Counted from the first letter of the stretch, positions 1-9,119 are shown. The stretch is DNA of 64,000 nt from Parasulfuritortus sp037439465 (GCA_037439465.1 JBBIVX010000001.1:157184-221183), one strand, 5' to 3'. The notes: a model not told the origin generated them from the sequence alone. Numbers and translations are program-made.

Positions 1-1160
1 GCCACTTTGAGACCGAGGGCGCGATGGCCGGTGACGCGACCATAGGGGTCGGTCTTGCGGCTGAGTTGCACGCCGAGTGTGGCGCTGAGGTCATGCAAAT
101 GGTAGATGGCGACGGCCGCTAAAAGATTCAGTATCAGCGTCGCCACGATCCAACCGCGGTGTCCCCGCTGCAGCCAGGCGACGACCACCAGGGCGGTGCC
201 GGCGGCATAGGCGAAGGCGGCCCAATTCGCGAAAGCGCGGGACAGCAGGGCGAGACCGAGGAAGGCCGCCAGCGGCGCCATGGAAAAGGCCGCCAGCAGG
301 CGCAGACGGTCGTCGTTGCGCCACGGTTGCGGCCGCAGCGCCAGCCAGAGCAGACCGACGGCCAGGGTCGGACCGAACACGGCGAACTGGGAGAGGAAGA
401 AATGGAAAAAAGCCGTCGGGTGGAAGAGACTGCGGTCCAGTTGTGAAATCTCCGCCGTGTGCTGAAAACTGATGTACTGATGGTTGGCGTTCCACACGAT
501 GTTGGGTAGGGCTACTAGCAAGGCCACGACCGCCGCGACATAGGGCTGGGGGGTGCGGAGGCGATGGTGTTGAGCCGGCGAGAACAAGAGATAGGCCACT
601 AAGCCGAGAGCGAAAAACACCATGCTGTATTTGGCCAACAGACCCAAACCCACGGCCAGGCCCAGCCCCAGCCAATTCCGCCAGCGGTCGGTTTCCAGGG
701 CGGACGCGGTGCACAAGAGAGCAAGGCTCCAGAATAACAGCAGCAGGGCATCGGTGGTGATGAGCTGGGATCCCAGGGAGGTCATCGGCAAAGTAGCGAA
801 GATCAGCCCCGTCCAGAAGGCCATCGCCTCGCCGCGCGGCGCCTGTCTGAACAGACGGCGGACCAGCAGGAAGAGCGCCCAGGCGGTGGCGGGGTAGGTC
901 AGCGCGGCCGCCGCTCGTACCCCCATCTCGCCATCGCCGAACAGGTGGGTGCCCAGATAGATCGCCCAGGCCACCATGGGCGGTTTTGAGTAATAGCCCC
1001 AGTCCGGCTGTAATGACCAGATCCAGTATTGCGCCTCATCGGCATACAGTTCGACATGTCCGTGCCAGGCGGCCGCCAGGCGCCAGATGGTCAGGGCCGC
1101 CAGACTGAGCAGCAGCCAGAAGGCGTAAGGCGGCGAATCGAGGCGGGGCATTTTCATCAT
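1..1160 (-). CDS. ArnT-like (GT39/GT83) integral-membrane glycosyltransferase, 3' end cut by window
   Basis: The visible 386 residues are the N-terminal part of a polytopic membrane protein of the dolichyl-phosphate-mannose / ArnT superfamily. These enzymes transfer a sugar from a polyprenyl-phosphate donor to an acceptor on the periplasmic side. The diagnostic first loop is present near residue 25-45: an ADEAQYWIW segment followed by WGYYSKPPM, with the acidic pair expected to coordinate metal and donor phosphate. Repeated hydrophobic helices follow. The ATG at 1160 overlaps the stop of the PAP2 gene by four bases, so it is the last visible member of a translationally coupled operon. The frame stays open to base 1. 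The acceptor cannot be told from sequence. Confidence 0.8.
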   Translation of the reverse strand, partial: MMKMPRLDSPPYAFWLLLSLAALTIWRLAAAWHGHVELYADEAQYWIWSLQPDWGYYSKPPMVAWAIYLGTHLFGDGEMGVRAAAALTYPATAWALFLLVRRLFRQAPRGEAMAFWTGLIFATLPMTSLGSQLITTDALLLLFWSLALLCTASALETDRWRNWLGLGLAVGLGLLAKYSMVFFALGLVAYLLFSPAQHHRLRTPQPYVAAVVALLVALPNIVWNANHQYISFQHTAEISQLDRSLFHPTAFFHFFLSQFAVFGPTLAVGLLWLALRPQPWRNDDRLRLLAAFSMAPLAAFLGLALLSRAFANWAAFAYAAGTALVVVAWLQRGHRGWIVATLILNLLAAVAIYHLHDLSATLGVQLSRKTDPYGRVTGHRALGLKV

Positions 1161-1921
1161 CTGCCTCCGTCGCCTGGATTCAAGCGCCAGCCAGGCAGCA
1201 GATGCATGACCAGTACGGACAGGGCCAGGGTTTGCTCGAACGGCCGGGCAAGGGGATAGCCGCTGTGGTAACCGAAAAACAGGTAGAGGGCGCTGACGAG
1301 CAGGATGAGCCGCAGCACCGTGATGAAGGCGGGCCGTCGCCAACCGGCAAAGCGGCCGGTGCACCAGAGTCCGAGCCGGCCTGACACCCAGCCGCAGGCC
1401 ATGCCGCCGACGACATCGGCCGGCCAGTGTGCCCCCACGGCGATGCGGGACAGACCCACCAGCGTGGCCAAGGCCAGTAGGCCGACGGCGGTGGCGGAGC
1501 GGCTGCCGGCGAGCAATACGGTGGCAAGCACGAAGGCCGTGGTGGTGTGGCCGGAGGGAAAGGCGCCAGCCTTGAGTATGGGGCCGATGACATGCGCGGT
1601 CTCGCCGAGCACGGCATAGGGGCGGGCGATGGCCAGGCCATCCTTGAGACCGTGTGAGAGCAGGGCGGCGGGCAGACTGGCCAAGAGCACGGCAACGACC
1701 AGGTCCGGCCGCTGTCGCAGCAGCAGGAGCAGCAGGCAGAGTGCCACCAGGGTGTCGCCGAGCACCGTCAGATCGCTCCACAGAGCATCCGGCCCATGGG
1801 CAAACAGGCTGTTGAGGGTAAGGAAGGCCGCCCGGTTGCCGTCCGCAGCAATGAGCCAGCCGCCGAGCAGCAGGATCAGTAGGGGGACCACCCAATCGCT
1901 GCCGCGCGCCGCCTGGATCAT
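1157..1921 (-). CDS. PAP2-family membrane phosphatase
   Basis: A 254-residue membrane protein with the complete type 2 phosphatidic acid phosphatase signature: K93-x6-R100-P101, P122-S-G-H125, and S158-R159 with H165 and D169. H125 and H165 are the expected catalytic histidines. Family members dephosphorylate lipid phosphates such as undecaprenyl diphosphate, phosphatidylglycerol phosphate or lipid A. Here the gene overlaps an ArnT-like gene on each side by four bases. The best inference is a role in recycling a polyprenyl carrier or preparing a lipid acceptor for the adjacent transferases; the substrate is unproven. Confidence 0.85.
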   Translation of the reverse strand: MIQAARGSDWVVPLLILLLGGWLIAADGNRAAFLTLNSLFAHGPDALWSDLTVLGDTLVALCLLLLLLRQRPDLVVAVLLASLPAALLSHGLKDGLAIARPYAVLGETAHVIGPILKAGAFPSGHTTTAFVLATVLLAGSRSATAVGLLALATLVGLSRIAVGAHWPADVVGGMACGWVSGRLGLWCTGRFAGWRRPAFITVLRLILLVSALYLFFGYHSGYPLARPFEQTLALSVLVMHLLPGWRLNPGDGGR

Positions 1922-3450
1922 GGCACCCTCGCCAGGATGTAGCCGCGTTCGCGATAGACGACGCGGGCATCGCCGAGCTGCGGCAAACGGCTGGCGCGGG
2001 TAAGCACCAGATCGCCGGGGCGGGGCGGCCGCTTTTCGACCAGGCGGCCGGCGTAGGTCTGGAAGCTGGGCGTATTGACGCCAAACAGTACCAACGGTCC
2101 AGCCAGGCCACGGGCGATCTTGCCCGCCGTCTTGACCGGTGCTTGTTGTATCTGACCGACGGCGGGCAGCAGGAAAAGGGCGAGTCCGCCCGCCGCCAAT
2201 AGGCCGTTGAGGTGTAAGGCCAGACGTAACGAAGCGGCGCGGGGAAGTAGCAGTATCAGGCTGATGCCCAGTGCCCCGGCGAACCAGAAGGAATACCCGT
2301 GACCGAAGGCCGAGGCATAGCCTGCCAACAACAGCTGGTCATCCGGCCTGAGTGTGACGCCTAGACGGCCGAGCAGCCAGGGCAGCGCGAGCAGCAGGGC
2401 GAACCCCAGGGGCGCCATGCCGAGCACCAGCCAGCGCCGCAAGGGCTGGCCAGCCAGCACGGCCAGGATGATGAACAGGCCGCCATAGCCGTAATAGACA
2501 TAATGCGGCAGCTTGGTGCCTGACAGCGAGAACAGCACGAATACCAGCAGGAACCAGATCAGGCCGAAGCGCAGCAGGTCGTCGCCCCAGATTTCCCGCA
2601 AGCGGGTCGAGGCAGCCAATAACAGGCCGGTATGGGGCAGCAGTGAAATCAGCACGACCGGCAGGTAATAAAGGGGATTGCCGCCATGGCCTTCCATGGG
2701 GGTATCGAAGCGCGCCAGGTTGTGTTTGAGGAAAAAACCCTGCAGAAAGCCGGGACCCTCTTGCCAGGTCTGAAGCACGAACCAGGGGGCGGCGACGGCG
2801 ATGAACAGGAAGAGTGGGCCCGGCGCCATGGCCCAATGGCGCAACCGCCGCCAATCGTGTTGACTGACGCACCATAGCGCCACCGCAGCGGCGGGGACAA
2901 GCACGGCCACCGGTCCCTTGGTGAGAAAGCCCAGGGCCATGGCCAGGAACCCGGCATAGTGCCAGCGCCGCTCACCCTCCCGCAGCCACAGCCAGGCGGC
3001 ATAGCCGGCGCCGGCCAGGCACAGGTTGAGCAGGGCATCGGCGGTGGCGGCGCGGGTGATGACGGTGAGACCGGCGGCGGTGGCGACCAGCAGGGCGGCG
3101 GTGAGTCCGCTGGCACGCTCGGTCACCCGGCTGACGAAGGCATAGGTGATGACTACCCAGAGCGCGGAAGCGAGGGCGGAGGGCAGGCGCCAGGCGAATT
3201 CGCCGCTGCCCAGCAGGCTGACTGAAGCGGCCTGCAGCCAGTAGATCAGGATGGGCTTGTCGTGGCGCGGCTCACCCAGGAGATAGCTCGACATGAAGTC
3301 GCCGCGCAGGAACATCTCGGTGGTGGAGGCGGTGAAGGCTCCCTCGTCCAGATCGAACAGCGGCGGCGTGCCCAGGGCCAGAAAAGGCAGCAGGACGACC
3401 GCCGCCAGCAGCAGTTGATCACGCCGTCGCGCCGGCCAGAAGGCGGTCAT
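1918..3450 (-). CDS. ArnT-like glycosyltransferase (GT39/GT83, dolichyl-P-mannose-type)
   Basis: A 510-residue polytopic membrane protein. The first periplasmic loop carries FDLDEGAF (about residues 33-40) and a following HDKPILIYW segment, both typical of ArnT/PMT-type transferases that use a polyprenyl-phosphate sugar donor. About a dozen hydrophobic segments follow, and the C-terminal third is a periplasmic domain. Start and stop overlap the neighbours by four bases each. It follows a GT2 gene of the type that makes polyprenyl-phosphate sugars, so the two probably form a donor-synthesis and transfer pair. arnA/arnB-type sugar nucleotide genes are not seen, so the sugar is unknown. Confidence 0.85.
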   Translation of the reverse strand: MTAFWPARRRDQLLLAAVVLLPFLALGTPPLFDLDEGAFTASTTEMFLRGDFMSSYLLGEPRHDKPILIYWLQAASVSLLGSGEFAWRLPSALASALWVVITYAFVSRVTERASGLTAALLVATAAGLTVITRAATADALLNLCLAGAGYAAWLWLREGERRWHYAGFLAMALGFLTKGPVAVLVPAAAVALWCVSQHDWRRLRHWAMAPGPLFLFIAVAAPWFVLQTWQEGPGFLQGFFLKHNLARFDTPMEGHGGNPLYYLPVVLISLLPHTGLLLAASTRLREIWGDDLLRFGLIWFLLVFVLFSLSGTKLPHYVYYGYGGLFIILAVLAGQPLRRWLVLGMAPLGFALLLALPWLLGRLGVTLRPDDQLLLAGYASAFGHGYSFWFAGALGISLILLLPRAASLRLALHLNGLLAAGGLALFLLPAVGQIQQAPVKTAGKIARGLAGPLVLFGVNTPSFQTYAGRLVEKRPPRPGDLVLTRASRLPQLGDARVVYRERGYILARVP

Positions 3451-4412
3451 TCCCTTGTGCTGGGCGGTTCGCGCAACAGGTACTGGGCTTTGCCGCCCGG
3501 TTCGTGCCAGATGCGGGTGAGCAGCTCGCCCAGGATGCCCATGCCGATGAAGTTGGTACCCATCAGGGTGAGCATGACACCCATCAGCAACAGCGGCCGC
3601 CCACCGATGTCGGCACCGGCGAACAGCTTGACGGCGGCCAGGTAGAGCAGGATGAAAAGGCCCGGCAGGAACATCGCCGCGCCGATGCCGCCGAAGGCAT
3701 GCAACGGCCGATGCAGAAAGCGCAGCATGAACTTTACCCAGATCAGATCGAGCAGGACGCGGATGGTGCGGTCGATACCGTACTTGGACACACCCTTGGT
3801 CCGTGGGAAGTGGTTGACCTCGGCCTCCATCACCTTGGCGCCATACTCATGCGCCAGGGCCGGGATGAAACGGTGCAGCTCGCCGTAGATCTTAACGTAG
3901 CGCACGGCCTCGCGCCGGTACAGCTTGAGCGAGCAGCCATAGTCGTGCAGTCGCACGCCGGTGACCTTGGAGATCAGCCGGTTGGCGAGCATGGATGGCA
4001 GCCTGCGCGAGAAGGCCTTGTCCTGGCGGTGCTTGCGCCAGCCGGAGATGATGTCGATCTCGGGGTGGGCGTCGAGTATCTTGAGCAGACGCGGTATGTC
4101 GGCGGGATCGTTCTGCATGTCGCCATCGAGGGTCACCAGTACCTCACCGCGGGCGGCGTCGAAGCCCGCCTGCATGGCGGTGGATTGACCATAGTTACGG
4201 CGCAGAAAGAATGGCCGCAACCAGGGCCGGCTCTGCGCCAGTTCGGTCAGCAGCCGGTCGGAGCCGTCGCGCGAACCGTCATCGACGCAGACGAATTCCC
4301 AAGAATCGGGCTGCTTCGACAGGACCGCGCCGACCTTGTCCACGAGGTCGGGAAGATTCTCGTATTCGTTGTAAATCGGGGCAATCAGGGAAACACGAAC
4401 CGAATCGGACAT
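3447..4412 (-). CDS. GT2 polyprenyl-phosphate glycosyltransferase (ArnC/DPM1-like)
   Basis: A 321-residue protein with an N-terminal GT-A domain: VSLIAPIYNEYENLP at the start, a VDDGS nucleotide-binding motif near 44-48 and a DGDMQNDP metal-binding motif near 95-102. Two C-terminal transmembrane helices (about 232-255 and 270-292) match ArnC, GtrB and DPM1-like enzymes that transfer a sugar from a nucleotide donor to undecaprenyl phosphate at the cytoplasmic face. Its stop overlaps the ATG of the ArnT-like transferase, which fits a make-then-transfer pathway. ATG at 4412. Confidence 0.9.
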   Translation of the reverse strand: MSDSVRVSLIAPIYNEYENLPDLVDKVGAVLSKQPDSWEFVCVDDGSRDGSDRLLTELAQSRPWLRPFFLRRNYGQSTAMQAGFDAARGEVLVTLDGDMQNDPADIPRLLKILDAHPEIDIISGWRKHRQDKAFSRRLPSMLANRLISKVTGVRLHDYGCSLKLYRREAVRYVKIYGELHRFIPALAHEYGAKVMEAEVNHFPRTKGVSKYGIDRTIRVLLDLIWVKFMLRFLHRPLHAFGGIGAAMFLPGLFILLYLAAVKLFAGADIGGRPLLLMGVMLTLMGTNFIGMGILGELLTRIWHEPGGKAQYLLREPPSTRE

Positions 4413-4455
4413 AGTGGCGGGGGGGCAGGTCAGGCAGGCGCTAGTTTACTGGAAA

Positions 4456-5139
4456 TCACGCCTCCAGCTCGCGTTCCAGTTCTGCGTCATAGACCTTGCC
4501 GTGGCGCAGGCGACGATACAGATACACCCCAAGCGCCCCGGACACGACGAACAGCAGCACACCGAGGCCGATGCGCCAGACAGGATCGACATTGATGCCG
4601 CTGCCCACCAGGGCGAACACGGCGGTCTGCGGTACGAAACCGACCGCCGAGCCAAGCAAGAAGGGCAGCATCGGCACGCTGGAGACCCCGGCGGCGAGAT
4701 TGGTCGCCACATTGCTGCCTACTGGCAGCAGCCGGATCAGCAACGTCATGGTGAAGGGGTTATCGCGCACGAAGGCGTCCACCTTGGCAATGCGCCCGGC
4801 CAGACGTTGCGCCACCAGGGCGCGGCCGAGCAGACGGGCATAAACGAAGGCCGCCAGGCAACCCAGCAGGGTGGCCAGTGTCCCCAGCAGCGTGCCCCAC
4901 GCCAGACCGAAAGCATAGCCGCCCATGAAGGCAACGATCTGCCGGGGCAGGCCGACCGCTGTCGCCAAAGTGCCGATGCCCACGAACAGCAACTCGCCAT
5001 TCAAACCCTTGCCGCGCACTTCGCTGTCGATCCAGCTCTGATCGAGCAGATCGCCCAGCCCCGACCAGCGCGCGAGCATGCCGATGGCGGCGAGGGACAA
5101 CAACACGGCCAGGCCACGCAGGATGAGCTTTATCTTCAT
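4456..5139 (-). CDS. TVP38/TMEM64-type (VTT domain) membrane protein
   Basis: A 227-residue multi-helix membrane protein. The central block, with GYAFGLAWGTLLG followed by a small-residue-rich helix, is the VTT domain seen in TVP38/TMEM64 and DedA-like proteins, a family linked to lipid scrambling or transport. An open frame continues upstream to 5256, but the extra residues run into tRNA-Ser, so the ATG at 5139, which begins a good membrane helix, is chosen. It is the first gene of the leftward glycolipid operon, 43 bases before the GT2 gene. A role in lipid-carrier movement is plausible but only inferred. Confidence 0.75.
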   Translation of the reverse strand: MKIKLILRGLAVLLSLAAIGMLARWSGLGDLLDQSWIDSEVRGKGLNGELLFVGIGTLATAVGLPRQIVAFMGGYAFGLAWGTLLGTLATLLGCLAAFVYARLLGRALVAQRLAGRIAKVDAFVRDNPFTMTLLIRLLPVGSNVATNLAAGVSSVPMLPFLLGSAVGFVPQTAVFALVGSGINVDPVWRIGLGVLLFVVSGALGVYLYRRLRHGKVYDAELERELEA

Positions 5140-5226
5140 GGCTGAGGCCGGAGCGGCGGATGGTTGGGCAAGGGCGCATTCTAACCTTGCCCGCCCTAAG
5201 CTAAGCGAGTATTCTTGCGCCCCTTC

Positions 5227-5317
5227 GGAGAGGTGGATGAGTGGTTTAAGTCGCACGCCTGGAAAGCGTGTTTAGGGTAATACCCTAACGCGGGTTCGAA
5301 TCCCGCCCTCTCCGCCA
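5227..5317 (+). tRNA. tRNA-Ser (GGA anticodon)
   Basis: The 7-bp acceptor stem GGAGAGG/CCTCTCC, discriminator G and encoded CCA close the cloverleaf. The anticodon arm is CACGC-CTGGAAA-GCGTG, giving anticodon GGA. A long variable arm (type II tRNA) and the T-loop GGTTCGAATCC confirm serine. It reads UCC and UCU. It lies between the leftward glycolipid operon and galE. Confidence 0.97.
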
Positions 5318-5398
5318 GGATTCCCGCCTTGCAAAAACCAGACCAAAACAGATCTGGGCGGCGTTGCAACTTCTGCATGAGGGGTACAGGGTCAGTCC

Positions 5399-6418
5399 AT
5401 GCATTTGCTGGTTACCGGCGGGGCCGGCTATATCGGCTCCCATACTTGCGTCGAGCTCATCCAGGCCGGTTTCGATCTGGTGGTCGTCGACAATTTTTCC
5501 AACAGCAAACATGAAGCCATCCGCCGCGTTGAACGCATCACCGGCCGACCTCTGACCTGCTACCGGGCGGACATCCGCGACCGCGGGGCACTGCGGGACA
5601 TTTTTGCCCGCCACGAATTTGCGGCGGTGGTGCATTTCGCTGGCCTGAAGGCGGTCGGCGAATCGGTCGATCAGCCCTTGCTTTATTACGACAACAACGT
5701 CGGCGGCAGCATTGCGTTGTGCGAGGTGATGGCCGAGGCAGGCGTGAAGCGCCTCGTTTTCAGTTCGTCGGCAACAGTTTATGGCGATCCCCGCACCGTC
5801 CCCATAGGCGAGGATTTTCCAGTGGGCGGCACCACCAATCCCTATGGTCGCAGCAAGTTGATGATCGAGGAAATACTGCGTGATCTCCATGCCTCCGACC
5901 CGGCCTGGCGGCTCGGGCTGCTGCGCTATTTCAACCCAGTCGGGGCACACGCCTCGGGCCTGATCGGCGAAGACCCGAACGGCATCCCCAACAACCTCAT
6001 GCCCTATATCGCCCAGGTGGCAGTGGGACGGCGCCCCTATCTCAACATCTTCGGCGATGCTTATGCCACGGCGGACGGCACCGGTGTGCGCGACTACATC
6101 CATGTGGTGGACCTGGCCCTCGGCCATGTCGCGGCCTTGCGCTACCTGGATGGACACGCGGGAGTGTTCACCGTGAACCTGGGCACCGGCCGGGGTTACA
6201 GTGTGCTGGAGATGGTGCGCGCCTTCGCCGCCGCCAGTGGCCGCAAGGTCCCTTACCGGATAGCGCCGCCGCGCGCGGGCGATGTCGCTTGCTGCTATGC
6301 TGATCCAACACTCGCCGGCCGGCTGCTGGGCTGGCGGGCGGAACGCGGCATTGAAACCATGTGTGCCGATACCTGGCGCTGGCAAAGCATGAATCCAAAC
6401 GGGTTTGGCGATGACTGA
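5399..6418 (+). CDS. galE: UDP-glucose 4-epimerase
   Basis: A 339-residue extended short-chain dehydrogenase that interconverts UDP-glucose and UDP-galactose. The NAD-binding GGAGYIG motif is at residues 7-13, and the catalytic Y149-x3-K153 lies in NPYGRSK. The serine region is at 122-124 (SSS in the block before TVYG). The length matches the family. It starts 82 bases after tRNA-Ser and is followed 32 bases later by the mannose-1-phosphate guanylyltransferase gene. The pair therefore supplies nucleotide sugars, probably for polysaccharide or glycolipid synthesis including that of the neighbouring glycosyltransferases. Confidence 0.95.
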   Translation: MHLLVTGGAGYIGSHTCVELIQAGFDLVVVDNFSNSKHEAIRRVERITGRPLTCYRADIRDRGALRDIFARHEFAAVVHFAGLKAVGESVDQPLLYYDNNVGGSIALCEVMAEAGVKRLVFSSSATVYGDPRTVPIGEDFPVGGTTNPYGRSKLMIEEILRDLHASDPAWRLGLLRYFNPVGAHASGLIGEDPNGIPNNLMPYIAQVAVGRRPYLNIFGDAYATADGTGVRDYIHVVDLALGHVAALRYLDGHAGVFTVNLGTGRGYSVLEMVRAFAAASGRKVPYRIAPPRAGDVACCYADPTLAGRLLGWRAERGIETMCADTWRWQSMNPNGFGDD

Positions 6419-6450
6419 GCCGCGGCCGGCGTGGTACGAAGGAAAATGAA

Positions 6451-7881
6451 TTGACGCTGATACCTGTGATCCTCTCCGGCGGTGCCGGTACCCGGCTTTG
6501 GCCGGTCTCGCGCGAGGGCCGGCCAAAGCCTTTCATGCAAATGGCCGACGGCGGCACGCTCTTGGGCAAGACCTACGCCCGCGCGCTGGCCTGCGCTGGC
6601 GTGGCCGAGGTGTTGACCATCACCAACCGGGATTATTACTTCCAGAGCAAGGACGTCTGGCAGGCCGAGGCCAACAGCGCCTTGCCGCCGCGTTTTTTGC
6701 TGGAGCCGGCCGGTCGCAATACGGCGCCGGCCATCCTGCTAGGGGCCCTGATGCTACGGGCGGAGCATGGCGAGGACGCGGTGATGCTGGTGCTGGCAGC
6801 CGATCACCTGATTGCCGATGTGACGGCTTTCGCCGCCGCCGTGGCCGAGGCCGAGGCACTGACGCACAGCGGTTACCTGGTGACCTTCGGCATCCCGCCG
6901 ACATATCCGGAAACCGGCTTCGGCTACATCGCGGCAGGCGCCGCCATAGGCGACAACGGTAGCTGCCGGGCGGCGGCTTTCATCGAGAAGCCGGGCCTGG
7001 ACAAGGCCGAGGCGATGCTGGTGGCGGGCGGACACTTCTGGAATGCCGGCATGTTCTGTTTCCGGGTGGGTACGCTGATCGAGTCCTTTGCCCAGGTGGC
7101 GCCCGAGCTGCTGGCCCAGGGCGAGGCCTGCTGGCAGGCCAGCGCCGGGCATTGTGCCGAGGGCTATTGCGAGATCGACGCGGCCACTTTCGCCGGGCTG
7201 CCCGATATCTCCATCGACTATGCCGTCATGGAGAAGGCCGCCAACGTGGCAATGGTGCCTGCCACCTTCGATTGGACTGATATCGGTTCCTGGAAGGCGC
7301 TGGCCGGGCTGGTCGAGGCCGACGCGGCCGGCAATCGCAGCCTGGGCGAGGTCATCCACCTCGGCAGCCGCAATTGCTATGTACAGAGCGAGGATCGCCT
7401 GGTGGCCACCCTTGGGCTCGATGACCTGGTTATCGTCGATACCCCCGACGCCCTTCTGGTCAGCCACCGCGACCAGACCCAGCGGGTCAGGGAGATTGTC
7501 CAGTGGCTCAAGGACAGCGGCCATCAATGTTACAAAACACACCGTACCGTGGTGCGGCCGTGGGGCACGTACTCGGTGTTGGAGGAGGGCGACCGCTACA
7601 AGATCAAGCGCATAGAGGTCAAGCCGGGCGCTTCATTGTCGTTGCAGATGCACTACCACCGCAGCGAGCACTGGGTGGTGGTCAGCGGCACCGCCCGCAT
7701 CACCAATGGCGAGCAGGTGATGCTGATCCGCAGCAACGAGTCCACCTATATCCCGGCCGGCCACCGCCATCGCCTGGAAAATCCGGGCCTGCTTGATCTG
7801 GTGATGATCGAGGTGCAAAGCGGCGAATACCTGGGCGAGGATGACATCGTGCGCTTCGACGATGTCTATGGGCGCGGCTGA
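6451..7881 (+). CDS. mannose-1-phosphate guanylyltransferase / mannose-6-phosphate isomerase (type II)
   Basis: A 476-residue bifunctional enzyme making GDP-mannose. The N-terminal nucleotidyltransferase domain carries GGAGTRLWP at residues 10-18. The C-terminal cupin domain (about 360-470) carries LQMHYHRSEHWVVVSG, the metal-binding phosphomannose isomerase module. Length and order match the AlgA/ManC/XanB family. The start is a TTG at 6451; an ATG five bases upstream is out of frame and stops after one more codon, so TTG is preferred. GDP-mannose is a precursor of exopolysaccharide or O-antigen. Confidence 0.93.
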   Translation: MTLIPVILSGGAGTRLWPVSREGRPKPFMQMADGGTLLGKTYARALACAGVAEVLTITNRDYYFQSKDVWQAEANSALPPRFLLEPAGRNTAPAILLGALMLRAEHGEDAVMLVLAADHLIADVTAFAAAVAEAEALTHSGYLVTFGIPPTYPETGFGYIAAGAAIGDNGSCRAAAFIEKPGLDKAEAMLVAGGHFWNAGMFCFRVGTLIESFAQVAPELLAQGEACWQASAGHCAEGYCEIDAATFAGLPDISIDYAVMEKAANVAMVPATFDWTDIGSWKALAGLVEADAAGNRSLGEVIHLGSRNCYVQSEDRLVATLGLDDLVIVDTPDALLVSHRDQTQRVREIVQWLKDSGHQCYKTHRTVVRPWGTYSVLEEGDRYKIKRIEVKPGASLSLQMHYHRSEHWVVVSGTARITNGEQVMLIRSNESTYIPAGHRHRLENPGLLDLVMIEVQSGEYLGEDDIVRFDDVYGRG

Positions 7882-7930
7882 GTTTTCGTGGCAAGATTGC
7901 TCCAGTGCCGTTGCCGATGAAGGCTTGCCC

Positions 7931-8428
7931 ATGTTGCCACTGAAACTGCCCCGCTTGCCCCTGGCCGAATTGACCGGGGCCTTACCCACGCTTCCGGTTT
8001 CCTTTGCCTTCGTGGCCCTGTTCAACCTCGCCGCCCGTCGCGGCTTGCGCGATCTCGACTGGGCGGCGCTCGGCGGCAAGCGCTTCTGCGTGCAGGTGCG
8101 CGACCTCGGTCTGAGGAGCTATTTCTCGGTCGGAGCGCGCGGTCTCAAGCCCGAGATGGCTGATCACGCCGACGTGACCTTCTCCGCCACGGCCCTGGAT
8201 TTCGGCCGCCTGGCGCTGCGCTTGGAGGACCCTGACAGCCTGTTCTTCAATCGGCGCTTACTGATCGAGGGCAACACCGATCTCGGTTTGACGGTGAAGA
8301 ACATGCTCGATGCGGTCGAACTGGAAACGCTGCTGACATCGCTGCCGGCGCCGGTCGCCATGTTGCTGCGCGCTTTGCGCCGGCGTCTGGCGGCGGAGCC
8401 GGCGCAAGCCGTGCTGAGCGGCGGCTGA
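7931..8428 (+). CDS. ubiT: SCP2 sterol-binding domain protein, UbiT-like
   Basis: A 165-residue protein resembling the SCP2-domain accessory factor UbiT, a lipid-binding protein needed with UbiU and UbiV for O2-independent ubiquinone synthesis. The recognisable core runs from the FCVQVRDLGL strand through the ADVTFSATALDF stretch to the GNTDLGLTVKNMLD helix. The frame opens at 7841 inside the preceding gene; the ATG at 7931 starts at the usual family N-terminus and is preferred. No ubiU or ubiV gene lies in the window, so the assignment rests on the domain alone. Confidence 0.6.
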   Translation: MLPLKLPRLPLAELTGALPTLPVSFAFVALFNLAARRGLRDLDWAALGGKRFCVQVRDLGLRSYFSVGARGLKPEMADHADVTFSATALDFGRLALRLEDPDSLFFNRRLLIEGNTDLGLTVKNMLDAVELETLLTSLPAPVAMLLRALRRRLAAEPAQAVLSGG

Positions 8429-8513
8429 GCGTCCGGCCCTTGACCTTGCGCAAGGGCAAACGAGCGCGCGGCCGCCATTCTACCCGCTCCGTCTCCATGG
8501 AGCGTCGTCTACT

Positions 8514-9119
8514 ATGTCTTTTCCCTCTTTTTTCGCTGACATCCCGCCGCTGCGCCTGCGTGATCCCCTGGCCGACTGCCTCGGCGCCGCGAGCGATGGC
8601 TGTATCGAATACCGTTATGAGGACGCGGTGCGGCTAACCGGACATTCCTGTCCGACCGTGGCCGGAGCCTGGCTGATGGCGCGCCGCGCCCTTACCCACC
8701 TATTTCCCGGTGAGCTGGCGGAGCGCGGCTCGCTGCGGCTGGAGTTGCGCGAGGCGCGGGAGGCCGGCACCACCGGCGTGGTGGCCAACGTCCTCGGACT
8801 CATCACCGGGGCGGCGGATGCGGGGGGTTTCAAAGGGCTCAATGGCCGCTTTGCCCGTTGTGGTTTGCTCCATTTTGGTGTCGCCATGGAGGGCGAGGTG
8901 CGCTTCACCCGGCTGGATAGCGGTGCCGCGGTGGCAGTCGCCTACGCGCCGGGCCGGGTGGCGCCGGATCCGGCGCTGTCGCCACTCATGCAGAAGGTGG
9001 TCGCCGGCCTGGCCTCGGCGGCGGAGCGGGCAGAATTCGGACGCCTCTGGCAGGAGCGGGTACGGCGCCTGCTGGTGCAGCACGGCGATGATCCGGAAGT
9101 GGTGCGCATCCTGGCTTGA
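8514..9119 (+). CDS. FmdE-family-like protein
   Basis: A 201-residue soluble protein. The central motif RLTGHSCPTVAGAWLM (about residues 41-56) resembles the conserved His-Cys segment of FmdE, the subunit E region associated with molybdenum formylmethanofuran dehydrogenase, which also occurs as a stand-alone protein in non-methanogenic bacteria. No signal peptide or membrane helix is seen. It sits between the UbiT-like gene and radA, with no methanofuran or tungsten/molybdenum dehydrogenase genes nearby, so its substrate and partner are unknown. The assignment comes from motif recall and needs a profile search. Confidence 0.5.
   Translation: MSFPSFFADIPPLRLRDPLADCLGAASDGCIEYRYEDAVRLTGHSCPTVAGAWLMARRALTHLFPGELAERGSLRLELREAREAGTTGVVANVLGLITGAADAGGFKGLNGRFARCGLLHFGVAMEGEVRFTRLDSGAAVAVAYAPGRVAPDPALSPLMQKVVAGLASAAERAEFGRLWQERVRRLLVQHGDDPEVVRILA

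Noticed and set aside
5285..6526. 413-residue minus-strand frame over galE and tRNA-Ser
   Set aside because: Its C-terminal RRGRDSNPR comes from reading a tRNA gene, a well-known false protein signature; galE on the plus strand is real.
8439..8458. Hairpin CCCTTG...CAAGGG after the ubiT-like gene as a terminator
   Set aside because: The stem is only six bases and no T-run follows.
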